64,000 nt of DNA from assembly GCA_903632075.3 (NCBI GenBank), contig CAHIKZ030005407.1, positions 3,161,001 to 3,225,000 of the forward strand, in the 5' to 3' direction. The notes beneath the pieces were generated by a model. That model was not told the origin of the DNA. It did no database searches and saw only the letters and a list, made by a program, of their open reading frames with translations. A program made the translations under genes and the position numbers. Positions 44,830 to 54,044 of this stretch are shown in pieces (position 1 is the first letter of the stretch; the number at the start of each line of letters is the position of its first letter). Source of the stretch: Acanthosepion pharaonis. Taxonomy: Eukaryota; Mollusca; Cephalopoda; Sepiida; Sepiidae.

Positions 44830-46060
44830 ATTTATTTCGCCAGATAAATCTATCATTCGTCCGTGCATCGAATATTCCTGCCACATCTGGTCTGGTACTT
44901 CTATATAAATGCGAATGTCAGAATATCACATTTTTTCAACTTTACTATTAGAGGCGTAGCCCAACATATACCATTTTGGAATCAGGCCGACAGCGTGAAC
45001 AAATTAAAAACTTCCGGGTCGGATTTGTAGCCGTAATCCTGAAATTTTGGATTCCCAAGTTTTCATTATTGCGATTTGTTTTCGACGATTTTTTGGCGTG
45101 ATTTTTGCGACGAATTTTTTTGTTCGATAACAATTTTTATAACTTGCAAATAAATTTGGGAATAATCGGAATTAATTGCGAAATCCAGCGAAAGTCACCC
45201 ATGAAATAAAAATAAGTGTTTGTACGTAAAGTATGGACCTACGCACATCAAACTGTCTTTAAATTAAGTAGCGGCAGAAAAGTTATCGTTGAACTTTTGA
45301 AAGGTAAGCTTAAATATTAATGCAATATTTAAATGCAGCGATCAAATTTGACTTCTTCTCTAGCCTATCGCATACGCCGAAAGTATGCCTCGCAAAAAGA
45401 AATCTCAGAGGACGAGATTATAATCAAAAGAGGCAAGGCTGCAGCGAGGAAAAGAAAGTACCGTGTAAATGAAAACCCAGATTAAACGGCATCCAGGAGA
45501 GCTTCCGATGCTGAGAATATGCAAAGACTTAAGGACTCTGAAATTCCTGAACAAGCCGAAGGCTCAATCAAGTGTCTTCCGCTGGAGCTAGCTTAAATGC
45601 CACCCGATAGGTAGATCTAAATTCTTGATAAAATCAAAAAAGAAAAACTATGCAACGTTATCTGTCTTGATCTGGCATGTTGTTTTGAGTGATTTTCCAA
45701 CCGCCGTAACGTAGCATCACTGTGCCTTTTCTAGAAATATTTTCACGGTCATTGTTCTGATGAGCTTTCCTCTTTAGTAAGTTCAACTTCACCATTTTAG
45801 GCTCAAGAATAGATTGGTAGTTAGCTTTCATGTCGAAATTGGTAGTTGTAACCGCAGCTTTTGTCCTAATAGTTTTTTCTTTCGCGCTTTTTACTTGTGG
45901 TACTCTCCTCCGGCTTTCTGTTTTCCTTTCATCTACGATCTTAAAAATTTAAATGCAATGTAAATCGTCATCTTTTGTCTACTTAATTCCTATTCTTTTA
46001 TCGTCTCCTCTGTTTATTTCACTCTCAGTAACCCTTTGCATCTTAGCAGCTTTTATTGCA
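44830..46060 (+). pseudogene. LINE-J C-terminal part, split by a Helitron fragment
   Basis: The left piece (44840-44899) encodes SIVRPSIEYSCHIWSG-like residues (FVRASNIPATSGL after a frameshift). The right piece resumes at about 45610 with ILDKIKKEKLCNVI, SNRRNVASLCLF, KYFHGHCSDELS and a degraded WxxLPPAxF end near 45910, followed by 3' UTR (CAGTAACCCTTTGCATCTTA). The two pieces are collinear with 32050-32560, so the sequence between is an insertion. Confidence 0.65.
44900..45609 (+). mobile_element. Helitron 5' fragment with ORF start
   Basis: It begins TCTATATAAATGCGAATGTC, a Helitron-like 5' terminus. At 45384-45600 a frame reads MPRKKKSQRT.. then (after a one-base shift) RKRKYRVNENPD, RRASDAENMQRLKDSEIPEQ and AEG. 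This RRASDAE..EQAE pattern resembles the repetitive N-terminus of many animal Helitron proteins. Rep and helicase domains are absent, and no CTRRT 3' end is seen at the junction. Confidence 0.5.
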
Positions 46061-46409
46061 TTTCTTGGGATGAAATGATTAAAATATTCGACAATTGAGA
46101 TAATGTGATTAATTGGTCATTTGACAGCTTGGCCCGTTAATTGGTTCATTAACTTTTCCTGACCAAAACCAAATTCCTCTCAAGGAGTTAAAAAAGTTGA
46201 CAATATTGAGATATTATAGGAAAACCTCATTAATCAATTAATAGTTTTGAATGCTGTTTGAAGTTTTTGTGTTATTCTTGAATATTTTATCGCTTTTTCC
46301 CCCAAATGGTTTTGTCCTTTGCTTTCCATACTTTATTCATTAGACATGAAATGTTATTTTAACGTTTTTTCAAATGAATTTACAACCACAGATAATGGCT
46401 ACCTAGGTT

Positions 46410-46850
46410 AGAAACAAAGAAAAGTGTACTAAACTGTTACGTGATATCAACCCTCCTATATTGTAGTGAATGGCGGACAGTCTCCTCAGAGATGAAGAAG
46501 AGACTTGAAGCAACAGATATTTTGTTCTACAGAAGGATGCTGAGAATACCATAGACCGAATATGTGAGCAACGACGAAGTTTTAGAGGAAATGGAAACAA
46601 AAAGAAACTTATATTTAACATAAAGAAGAGACAGTTGAAATTTCTAGAGCACATAATGAGAAAAGAGGGCTTGGAAAATTTAATACTCACAGGACAGATT
46701 GAAGGCAAGATGGATAGATGAAAATGCATTACATACTTAGTGAGCTTGAGTAAATGGATGTCGGAACACTGTTTAAGAGAAATAAAAATAAAATAAAGAG
46801 CTACGAAGGACAGGAATCGCTTACGTCCTGAGGGGACACGGTACATAAAA
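46410..46850 (+). pseudogene. LINE-R C-terminal fragment
   Basis: The plus strand reads LLRDINPPIL, VSSEMKKRLEATDIFFYRRM, LRIP, EYVSNDEVLEEMETKRNLYL, then after stops RRDSxNF (RKRQLKF), NLILTGQ and DENALHT. It is collinear with 28370-29345 without the LTR. An antisense frame of 147 codons over it is not a gene. Confidence 0.7.
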
Positions 46851-46924
46851 AAAATGTTGTAGAGTTAATACAAAAAAAAAAATTCGATTTAGCGCCATAG
46901 ATGATTGCATGCCTGTTGATGTTG

Positions 46925-47440
46925 TGATGCTATACAACTGTTGTATTCTTCTGGGCTGGAGCTATTCCATCATCATTTTCCAGCCTTGGTAGAGTTCAAA
47001 ATCGTTCACATAGTCTTGTAGGACGTGACTTGTTTTCCACTTTGCAGTCTCTTTTCCCACAAACGGAAAGTCACAAGCCTATCTCTTCTTTATTCCGATT
47101 TCCCTGACAAATGTTCAGATGGCCTCCTAGCTTTAGTTCCACCATTTACAGCTAGGTCACTACACCCAAGGTGTTGAAGCACACATATTTCCCCCGTGTA
47201 CAAATTGTAAAGAGAAATTGCTACTCAAACAGCTTTTTCTCGAGAACTGATATTTTTTGGAACAAACTCCCGCGTGGATACTTCTCTGAACACTACAATC
47301 TTAAACTCTTAAAGTCAAGGGTCAATCATTATCTATCCTTCTTATCTTCATAATGATCACTTTCTCCCGCTTTACATTCATATTACACATTTCATTCAGT
47401 AACGCACGATTCTGAGTGGCTCTTGAGCATTGGATGGGGA
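46925..47440 (+). pseudogene. LINE-J C-terminal fragment
   Basis: Plus frames give the YCCIFFWAG-like start, FHHHFPALVEFKIVHIVL, SHKRKVTSLSLLYSDFPDKC, LVPPFTA, and at the end RTDIFWNKLPRGYFSEHYNL and KLLKSRVNHYLSFLSS. Stops and frameshifts are present. The subtype matches 34480-34750. Confidence 0.65.
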
Positions 47441-47639
47441 ACTTTAGTATAAAAAGGCTTGTAAAATCCCATGGAGAAAAACGCGCAATAATATTCTCAC
47501 TGAACACATACAAATAAAGGCACTCAAAAGTGGGCTGACAATAGTGCAATGGGTATCAAGATTGGCTTGTTAGCAAAGCGAGTATATTCAGCTTGTCAAT
47601 CAGACTAGTTCACTAAACATCACACCACCACAAAGTACC

Positions 47640-47808
47640 ATTATTTATCACGTTATCAAAGTTAAGCATCGCCGATCTCGGTCAGTACATAGATGGGGTC
47701 CTTTAGAGAACACTGGGTACTGTAAGCAACCACCAACAATCAGAAATATGATTAGGCTTTAAATAACTCACAAATGGTTGATAAGCCATAAAAACAAATC
47801 AGTCAATC
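47640..47808 (+). repeat. SINE-S copy lacking its middle
   Basis: The 5S-like head (CACGTTATCAAAGTTAAGCA; GTCAGTACATAGATGGGGTC; GGGTACTGTAAGC) runs straight into the tail (TTAGGCTTTAAATAACTCAC; GGTTGATAAGCCATAAAAAC). The tRNA-like and central parts are deleted. Confidence 0.65.
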
Positions 47809-47839
47809 GATTTACCAAGTTTAGCCTACTTTGGCATAA

Positions 47840-48085
47840 AGTCATAAGTATGGGTAACCTAGTGAGGATAGAATATAGTTTTCAGTGTTAATGATCAACC
47901 CGACGAATCCTTATTAATAAATTGCTAAACCTCGCCAACCCTTACCCAATAATGTGGCGTCCCAAAATACCAACCTTAGTTTAGCTTGGTACAAGAGTAC
48001 AAATCTGAGACATCAAGTGTGAACAGAACTCAGTAGTAATGGTCAATCAGACAAGGTTGCTTAGCATTATTCCACGCAGAGACGC
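47840..48085 (-). repeat. Two degenerate SINE-A copies
   Basis: GGGTAACCTAGTGAGGATAG and GCTAAACCTCGCCAACCCTT (47865-47960), and TGTGAACAGAACTCAGTAGT with CAAGGTTGCTTAGCATTATT (47985-48085), recall the inverted tRNA-like head of SINE-A. Confidence 0.3.
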
Positions 48086-48539
48086 CATGCATGCATGTCC
48101 AGTTAAATTTAAAGAAACCAAAATAAACAAAACAAGGTATTGGCTTTGTTAATTCATGAATATTTAAATTGTCTTTCAATTTACAAAGAATGATTTCAAA
48201 GAAGGTGATTTTCTGTGCAGTACACGAATAATTAACGAGAAATAGGAATTGTCAAAACAAAACTTCTGGAGGGGAAAGAAATAAAAATTTAAATCCTTTC
48301 ATCTACATAAAACTAAATTAAATAATGGAAGGAAAATGTGCTCCCACTTCCGCTGCTAAAAAAAAAGATAAAGAAATAAAAGAAAATAAATTTTAACGTC
48401 GATGCGACAAATAAATAAAATATTTTTTAAAAAATCGGGGAAAACTGCAGAGAAATTATTCGTCAGTCTGCTTGCGCCTCTTATTCAGCTAAGAAATAAA
48501 ATTTTATTCTTTGTATTTACTCAATTTAACAACATACCA
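48086..48539. other. No feature recognised
   Basis: AT-rich, without recognisable motifs. Confidence 0.4.
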
Positions 48540-49420
48540 CATAATGTAAAATGTATATAGAAGATTGTGTTGCGTCAATCTTTGGAATAAGGAACGCATG
48601 CCTGCAGTGGAAACAGTTCTTTGTTCTGGCTTTTATCTGGTCTCAGTTTTTACAATGTTTAGTATCTGTCTATATTTCTGAGATGAGGTATTATGTACAC
48701 AATTTACATTATTCGGACTATTGTCCTCATCTCTGTCGCCATATTTATTGCATATTACAATATGGCGACAAAGATGAGGACAATAGTCCGAATAATCTAA
48801 ATAGTGTTACAATGTTTAATTGAGTACAACTCAAGGCCAAATGTATGTAGAGAGATCGTGTTGTGCCAAATATTCAAGTATGGCGGGCATTGCTACCTCA
48901 AAGTTTTTTCTTTTTAATTCTTTTTCTTGGTTTGAGTATATTATTAAGCTTAAATGCTTACTGCCCAAAGCTAAATGTATATAAGAAGAGTGTGTTGCAC
49001 CAAATTTCAAAGTGGAGAGCACATACTTGCCTTATTATTCTTAATTCTTATTTTTACCTAGTTTGAATATATTACTAAACACAAAGCCAAGTGGGTATAG
49101 GAAGATTATGCTGCACCAATCTTTTAAGTAGAGAGAACTTACTTTTACTTAGCTGATTATATTACTAAGCTTAACTGTATACATGCATATAGAATAAACG
49201 CATATAAGAAAATTGTATTGCGCCAATCTTCCAAGTTAGGAGAATTTGCTTGCTTCGAATATTATTCTTCTTAATCCTTTATATCGGTTCAGTGTTTACT
49301 AAGCTTAGCTAAGTTGCAGCACAAGAGAAAGATTGCATTGCGCCAAACTTCAACACTGGAAGAACATTCCTGTATTGAAAGTCGGCCTTGTTTTTTACAA
49401 ACGTCCAGTATTTACGAAGC
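48540..49420. repeat. Degenerate 115-bp tandem array, six units
   Basis: Units start near AAATGTATATAGAAGATTGT-GTTGCG: 48549, 48840, 48972, 49088, 49199 and 49313. Each contains a CCAATCTT-like segment, TTATTCTTAATTCTT and a TATATTACTAAGCTTAA end. The first unit is longer only because a 145-bp element is inserted in it. Confidence 0.75.
48662..48806. mobile_element. 145-bp PLE-derived foldback insertion
   Basis: Flanked by exact 12-bp direct repeats TTACAATGTTTA (48650-48661 and 48807-48818). The insert is nearly all inverted repeat. GTATCTGTCTATATTTCTGA, GATGAGGTATTATGTACA, then ACATTATTCGGACTATTGTC are followed by a short centre (TTTATTGCATATTACAA), and the complement ATGGCGACAAAGATGAGGAC-AATAGTCCGAATAAT. 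These arms are the terminal sequences of the PLE copies at 9886-10341 and 54572-55347. No tRNA-like or coding part remains. Confidence 0.8.
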
Positions 49421-50094
49421 AATTAAACATATGAGGATCTTTGTCTAAAATAATCATTGGTTGGTAAAAATACATCCACTCAAGAAACACTGTAATAGAA
49501 ATAAATAAAGGTAAGGTATTCTATAAAGAATAACTGAATTGTAATAACATTGTGATCAAAACAAAAAAAAGATGAAGATGTTAATGTTAATTTGTTTCAG
49601 AGATTCAGACAGAAACACTTGTTTCTCCAAAATTACCAACGAATGTTATTATTTGGTCGATATTAAGATAAGAGTCTTGCTCCTCAAAGAAGGAGCAGTT
49701 TCAGGAAAATATTTTGTTCACCAAAACACATGTTGATGTGGGCGAAATTGAATTGCTTACAATCAATATATATCTTTGTTTTGGAGAATTAACAAATGTT
49801 TTTACGCACTAAGTAACTATTTCGATTACATATTTGAAGAGTTTATTTTTTTCTAATTACAAAAAAAATCTCGTGACAAGTTTTTATTCTTTGGATTAAT
49901 CAATACGATTTTGTCTGCATTCTTTTAGTTATGGAATACGAATTAAATTTCCACACAAAATACTTGTCTTTTCCCCATACATCAGTGCTTTTTAAAGGTC
50001 CTTTATTGCATTAGGTAGTTGTGAAGAACAACTAATACAAGAGCCGACTGTGGGATCGAACACCTAAATAAAAGTGTGAGTGGGCGATTAATTT
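49421..50094. other. No feature recognised
   Basis: AT-rich, without recognisable motifs. Confidence 0.4.
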
Positions 50095-50385
50095 AAGGTT
50101 ATTTAAAGCCAGAAAATATTTTTAGATTGTAAGAATTATTTTTGAGATAATGGTTTAGTGATAAAATCCTTATTAATTAACCCATAGTTGGGTGGAGGAG
50201 GTGGAATTATAGGGATATTTGCGTGTAAATGAACATAATGAACCCAATTTGAATTAGAACTCGGCTCCCCGATTAAAGAATTCAGTGTGATTATCCATTA
50301 AATCCCCTGGTATTCTCAGACGGTCACCCATCTACGTACTAACCAGGATCGACGTTGCTTAACTTACACGACCGTACGAAAAAAA
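50095..50385 (-). repeat. SINE-S copy with partial 5S-like head
   Basis: On the minus strand the 5S-like part reads AAGTTAAGCAACGTCGATCC, TGGTTAGTACGTAGATGGGT and GACCGTCTGAGAATACC, all very close to 5S rRNA. The tRNA-like part (GATTTAATGGATAATCACAC; GAGCCGAGTTCTAATTCAAA), middle and tail follow. The first 30 bases of the head are lost. Confidence 0.75.
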
Positions 50386-50553
50386 AAGTTGTAGCGGACC
50401 GGGGGTTCATGTGATGCTAAGCTAGGAGCACATGCGTTTATTCTTGCTAAAAGAGGGTCCACTACAAGAACATGGCGGACTCCGAGATTGATTCCACCAT
50501 AAAGAAGTGTAAAGAAAACTAAAAATATATATATATATATATACACATACACA

Positions 50554-50924
50554 CACATTATGAAATGGAAAAAGTCAGACAATTATTTTAAGACATTTTT
50601 ATAGATACAAATATTTAAGTAAATGCTCTGTTTATAATAAACAGTATTAAACAACATTTACCGGCCTGAATGTTCGAGAAATCTTCACAGAAAATATTCG
50701 TCCTCAGACAGGATTTGAACCTGCATCCTATACGGAAACACACCATTTAGCTTGACGTGCTTTTACCGATTTGGCCACAGAGGTGCGTTCGGTTAGCAAG
50801 GTCGAATTTACTGTATTTAAACTTCAATCTTCTATGAATCTCTCACGTACATTCATAAAAAGAGTGTATAAACATACAAAAAGTCTTAAAATAATTGTCT
50901 GACTTTGTCCATTTCATAATGTGT
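50554..50924 (-). mobile_element. Inverted-repeat element holding a tRNA-like sequence
   Basis: The ends (50554-50595 and 50883-50924) are inverted copies over about 41 bp with one mismatch (CACATTATGAAATGG, AAGTCAGACAATTATTTTAA). The interior has the sequence also found in the 22285-22560 palindrome, then a tRNA-like segment on the minus strand. No transposase is encoded. It looks like a non-autonomous element that captured or consists of a tRNA-SINE. Confidence 0.65.
50702..50787 (-). tRNA. tRNA-like (type II, Leu-like) sequence
   Basis: On the minus strand box A TGGCCAAATCGG and box B GGTTCAAATCC both fit the consensus. TCCGTATAGGA before box B resembles the long variable arm of tRNA-Leu. 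The acceptor stem pairs at only 5 of 7 positions, and the anticodon loop has G in place of U33. So it is a tRNA-derived repeat rather than a working gene. Confidence 0.5.
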
Positions 50925-50983
50925 GACGTCATTTGTTTAAATTTGCTACGCCATGAGCAGACTAACCTAACTTACAAGTTTTG

Positions 50984-51160
50984 AAAGAAAAACAAAAAAC
51001 AAAAAAACTATTACCAGCTTTACATTTCTGAAAAAAAAAAAATTACCAGCCATACATTTTGGGAGGAAAATATTACCAGCAATAAAAACTGTCATTAAAT
51101 AACCAATAGTGGTTGATATAAAACAAAACAAATCAAACCAAACCAAACCTGATCACTACG
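50984..51160 (+). repeat. Repeat family D, tail part
   Basis: ATTACCAGC subrepeats (51012, 51051, 51074), then CATTAAATAACCAATAGTGG-TTGATATAAAAC and an AAACCAAACCAAACC tail. This is the complement of the left ends of the other D copies. The GC-rich block is missing, as in 5' truncation. Confidence 0.6.
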
Positions 51161-51589
51161 ATCACTTTTTCAAGTCTAAGGTTATCCGTTATTTATCCTA
51201 TAATTCTCATAATATGCAATTCTCATAATATGCAATTCTTAATCCCCCAACCTTTGCACCCTTATAACAACCTCATTTAATAATCATCTACCTTGAGTAA
51301 CTCTTGAGTCATGTATTGGGTAAAGAATTAGTATCAGAGAGTTGTTTGTACCTGAGAGCTTCTAGAGTTGTACAAGACATAGGTTATGAAAAAATGACTT
51401 GAGGAAAGACTCCACACTTACATAGCTAAAATGCAGCCAAGAAATGTCTACGTGGCGAGTATATATGCCAGTATTTAAAGGCAACATATCACGATTGTGA
51501 AGGAATAACTATATTGAAGAGAAAGTAGCTTTTTCTGTCATGCTCTATCTTTACATGAGTCTGATCAAACCACAAACGGAGTAATGCTG

Positions 51590-52030
51590 CCGTATCAGGG
51601 CTGGAAGTACCCAATGTTCACTTTCCAGTCTTGACATAGTTCAAAAGCGCCTCCGCTGTCTTTTGAGTGTTGAATAATTTCCCGCTCTACAATCACTTAC
51701 TCACAGGCAAGACGACGTATGCCTTTCGCTACTATGACAAGAGTTCTGACGAGCTACATTCATTAGTTCCACCAGTTCAGACTTTTACAGCTAAGATTCA
51801 CCATGCCATATATACGGGTTGACTCATCCTCATTTTCTTCGTATTCCATTAGTAAGGATAAGGTTCCATTCAGACAGGTTCTTCCCGCTACTATGTGGAA
51901 TAGACTCCCAAGAGGATGCTTCCCCGGTCACTACAATTCAGGGTAAACCGTTTTCTTTCCTACATATTCTCATAATATACACTTCTTACTTCCTCTTCTG
52001 ACGGCAATACAAGCCAATTTTGTAATTCTC
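51590..52030 (+). pseudogene. LINE-J C-terminal fragment
   Basis: The plus strand has ATCAGGGCTGGAAGTACCCA (QGWKYPMFTFQS), ACTCACAGGCAAGACGACGT (SHRQDDV), TGACGAGCTACATTCATTAG (DELHSLVPPVQTFTA) and ACTATGTGGAATAGACTCCC (TMWNRLPRGCFPGHYN), ending with a 3' UTR piece. It contains several frameshifts. Confidence 0.65.
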
Positions 52031-52109
52031 AGTCTTGAAAGGTTTTTTGGTCTAGTATTGGGTGAACAACGGTAAATAAATAATGATACGCAGAAATAAG
52101 TTTACACAG

Positions 52110-52748
52110 AAAGACGTCTACTGGAAATGCTAAACAATGTACAAAAAGAAAGACGGAAAAAAGGACTATCAATTATAAAAATTAACAGAATGTATGATTG
52201 ATAGCAAGGGTGCTCTCCAAGTTGCGAGCTACGAATTGGAGACTTCATAATCAAGCAAGTCGGAAAATATAAATATCTGGGCAGTGTTACAAGATACGAT
52301 GGAAAAGACAACGCAAAGATCTGAGGGTGAATTAGGATAGCGAAGTGGCCTTCCAAATGCTAAAGAATGCATTAAGAAACAAGAAAATTTTATTTAAAAA
52401 AAAAGTACTGAGCTGTAATACCATATACATTCTCGCGTATGGTAGTGAATACGGGGTAATTTCCACACAGCTGAAGAAGAGATTTGGTTCCACAGAAGGA
52501 TACTGAGAATACCATGGACTAAACTGAGGATGTTTGAACGAAAACAGAAGCGAAAAGGACAGATACGTGTGCTTAGTAGAAGAAAAAGACAGTTGAAATT
52601 TCTGGAACAAAATTTAAGAATCATCGAGACGTAGAGCGAAAACACTTAGCTAACAAGCCAGTGTGAATGAATGGCAAAGCGCGAACAAGAGTTGCAAAAG
52701 ATTGGAACTTACTGAGAACTATGATCGCCCATGTCCTGAAGAGATACG

Positions 52749-52755
<7 letters not shown>
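52110..52755 (+). pseudogene. LINE-R C-terminal fragment
   Basis: Blocks in LINE-R order: CAAGTTGCGAGCTACGAATT (CELRIGD-like), GGAAAATATAAATATCTGGG (KYKYLG), GCATTAAGAAACAAGAAAAT (ALRNKKI), GGTTCCACAGAAGGATACTG (WFHRRIL), AGAAAAAGACAGTTGAAATT (RKRQLKFL) and AACTATGATCGCCCATGTCC (TMIAHVL). Frameshifts occur between blocks. It ends in a (GA)n tract. Confidence 0.65.

Positions 52756-52788
<33 letters not shown>
52751..52788. repeat. (GA)n microsatellite
   Basis: About 19 GA units directly after the LINE-R end. Confidence 0.95.
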
Positions 52789-53089
52789 CATTGGAACTTG
52801 TTGCCTGGTGCCAAAGAAGTAAACTACAGTAGGTGTCCTCTTAGTGTCCTTTTATCACATTTCCATCCTTGTCATAGTAGCGAAAGGCATACGTCGTCTT
52901 GCCTGTGAGTAAGTGATTGTAGAGTGGGAAACATAGAACAATAGTGTTTAATGCGAGACACGGAAGCCATTCCTACGATAAAGAACTCGATCTTCACAGG
53001 ATATCTTATACCCATACTGATGACTTAAGACCAGACAAAACGAGGTTGGGTTGGTTGATTTTATCACATTTCCATCCTTGTTGCATTAC

Positions 53090-53900
53090 TTCATGTTGAA
53101 ATAAACTTATTTTTTTTTAAATAATGTGTTGCGTAAAATGAAACATTTTTACCAACAGTCTCCGAACTTATTCATATATCTACATCAAACCATGTAATAA
53201 TTATTAATGAGCATTTAGTTATATATTTACGATGTATTTATTTATATATTTCCCGTTCCATCTATAGTGAGAAGGGAGACAAATCAACTTAAGTTAGTAA
53301 ATTTATGGCTGATTACTTCCCTTGGTCGTTTTAATAATGTATCCAAATAAAATATTTATCTGCATTTAAACAAAATTACTTCCCGAGAAAAATGAACCAT
53401 TTGATTAATCAGTTCCTTTACTCCTACGTTTCTTATACTGCAGCCTTATTTGTTCAAGTCTTTCATGTGTGACACTCAGATACGTTTGTTTATTAAGGGA
53501 TCGTCTTGCTTCAACCTTGTCTTGAGATACAATTGCCATTCTGTTGCTCATCTTTTTCTTCCGAGAGATATTTCTGTTTGACTGTTATATGAAACACAAC
53601 ACTTTTAACATGAAAAAGCAATGATCAAAAAGCGATTTATATAATACCAGGAGTAATCAATGAATCATAGATAGCATTGAACGTCTAAAAATATAAAGAG
53701 AACGGATTTATTAAACGGTTCATTGGCCTTTATTTTAGGTGCGAATTCTTTATCTCTGTTTTATTGAATCTTTATACATTGTTTCAAGACTTTTGTTTCA
53801 TTGCATCTCACTATTAAATTTTTCTAAGCATTTCTGTCATTTTTGATAGCACAGGTACACAAATAATGATTTCGGGCCTGTAAGAAGAGATTTTCTGAGG
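53090..53900 (+). repeat. Anonymous duplicated unit, copy 1
   Basis: 53255-53860 matches 54045-54571 in order (GTTAGTAAATTTATG, GCATTTAAACAAAATT, CCGAGAGATATTTC, GAACGGATTTATTAAACGGT, ACATTGTTTCAAGAC). The match continues after the PLE insertion at 55348-55400. 53090-53190 also resembles 58395-58470. No coding function seen. Confidence 0.7.
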
Positions 53901-54044
53901 TAAAAGTATAGCCTATGTCAACGAAGGCCTCATCAAGTCGATATTTTCAATCATTTGCTCATAGAAAATTATGTTTAATTGCCGTCAAATATATAGTCTT
54001 AGTGGCTTTAATTCCTTGCTTGAGGTAAATTCGAATAAAAAAAT

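Noticed and set aside
46403..46846. A 147-codon minus-strand frame as a gene
   Set aside because: It is antisense to a LINE-R fragment whose plus-strand residues are recognisable.
50702..50787. A functional tRNA gene
   Set aside because: Boxes A and B are good, but the acceptor stem has mismatches, position 33 is not U, and it lies inside a repeat with inverted ends.
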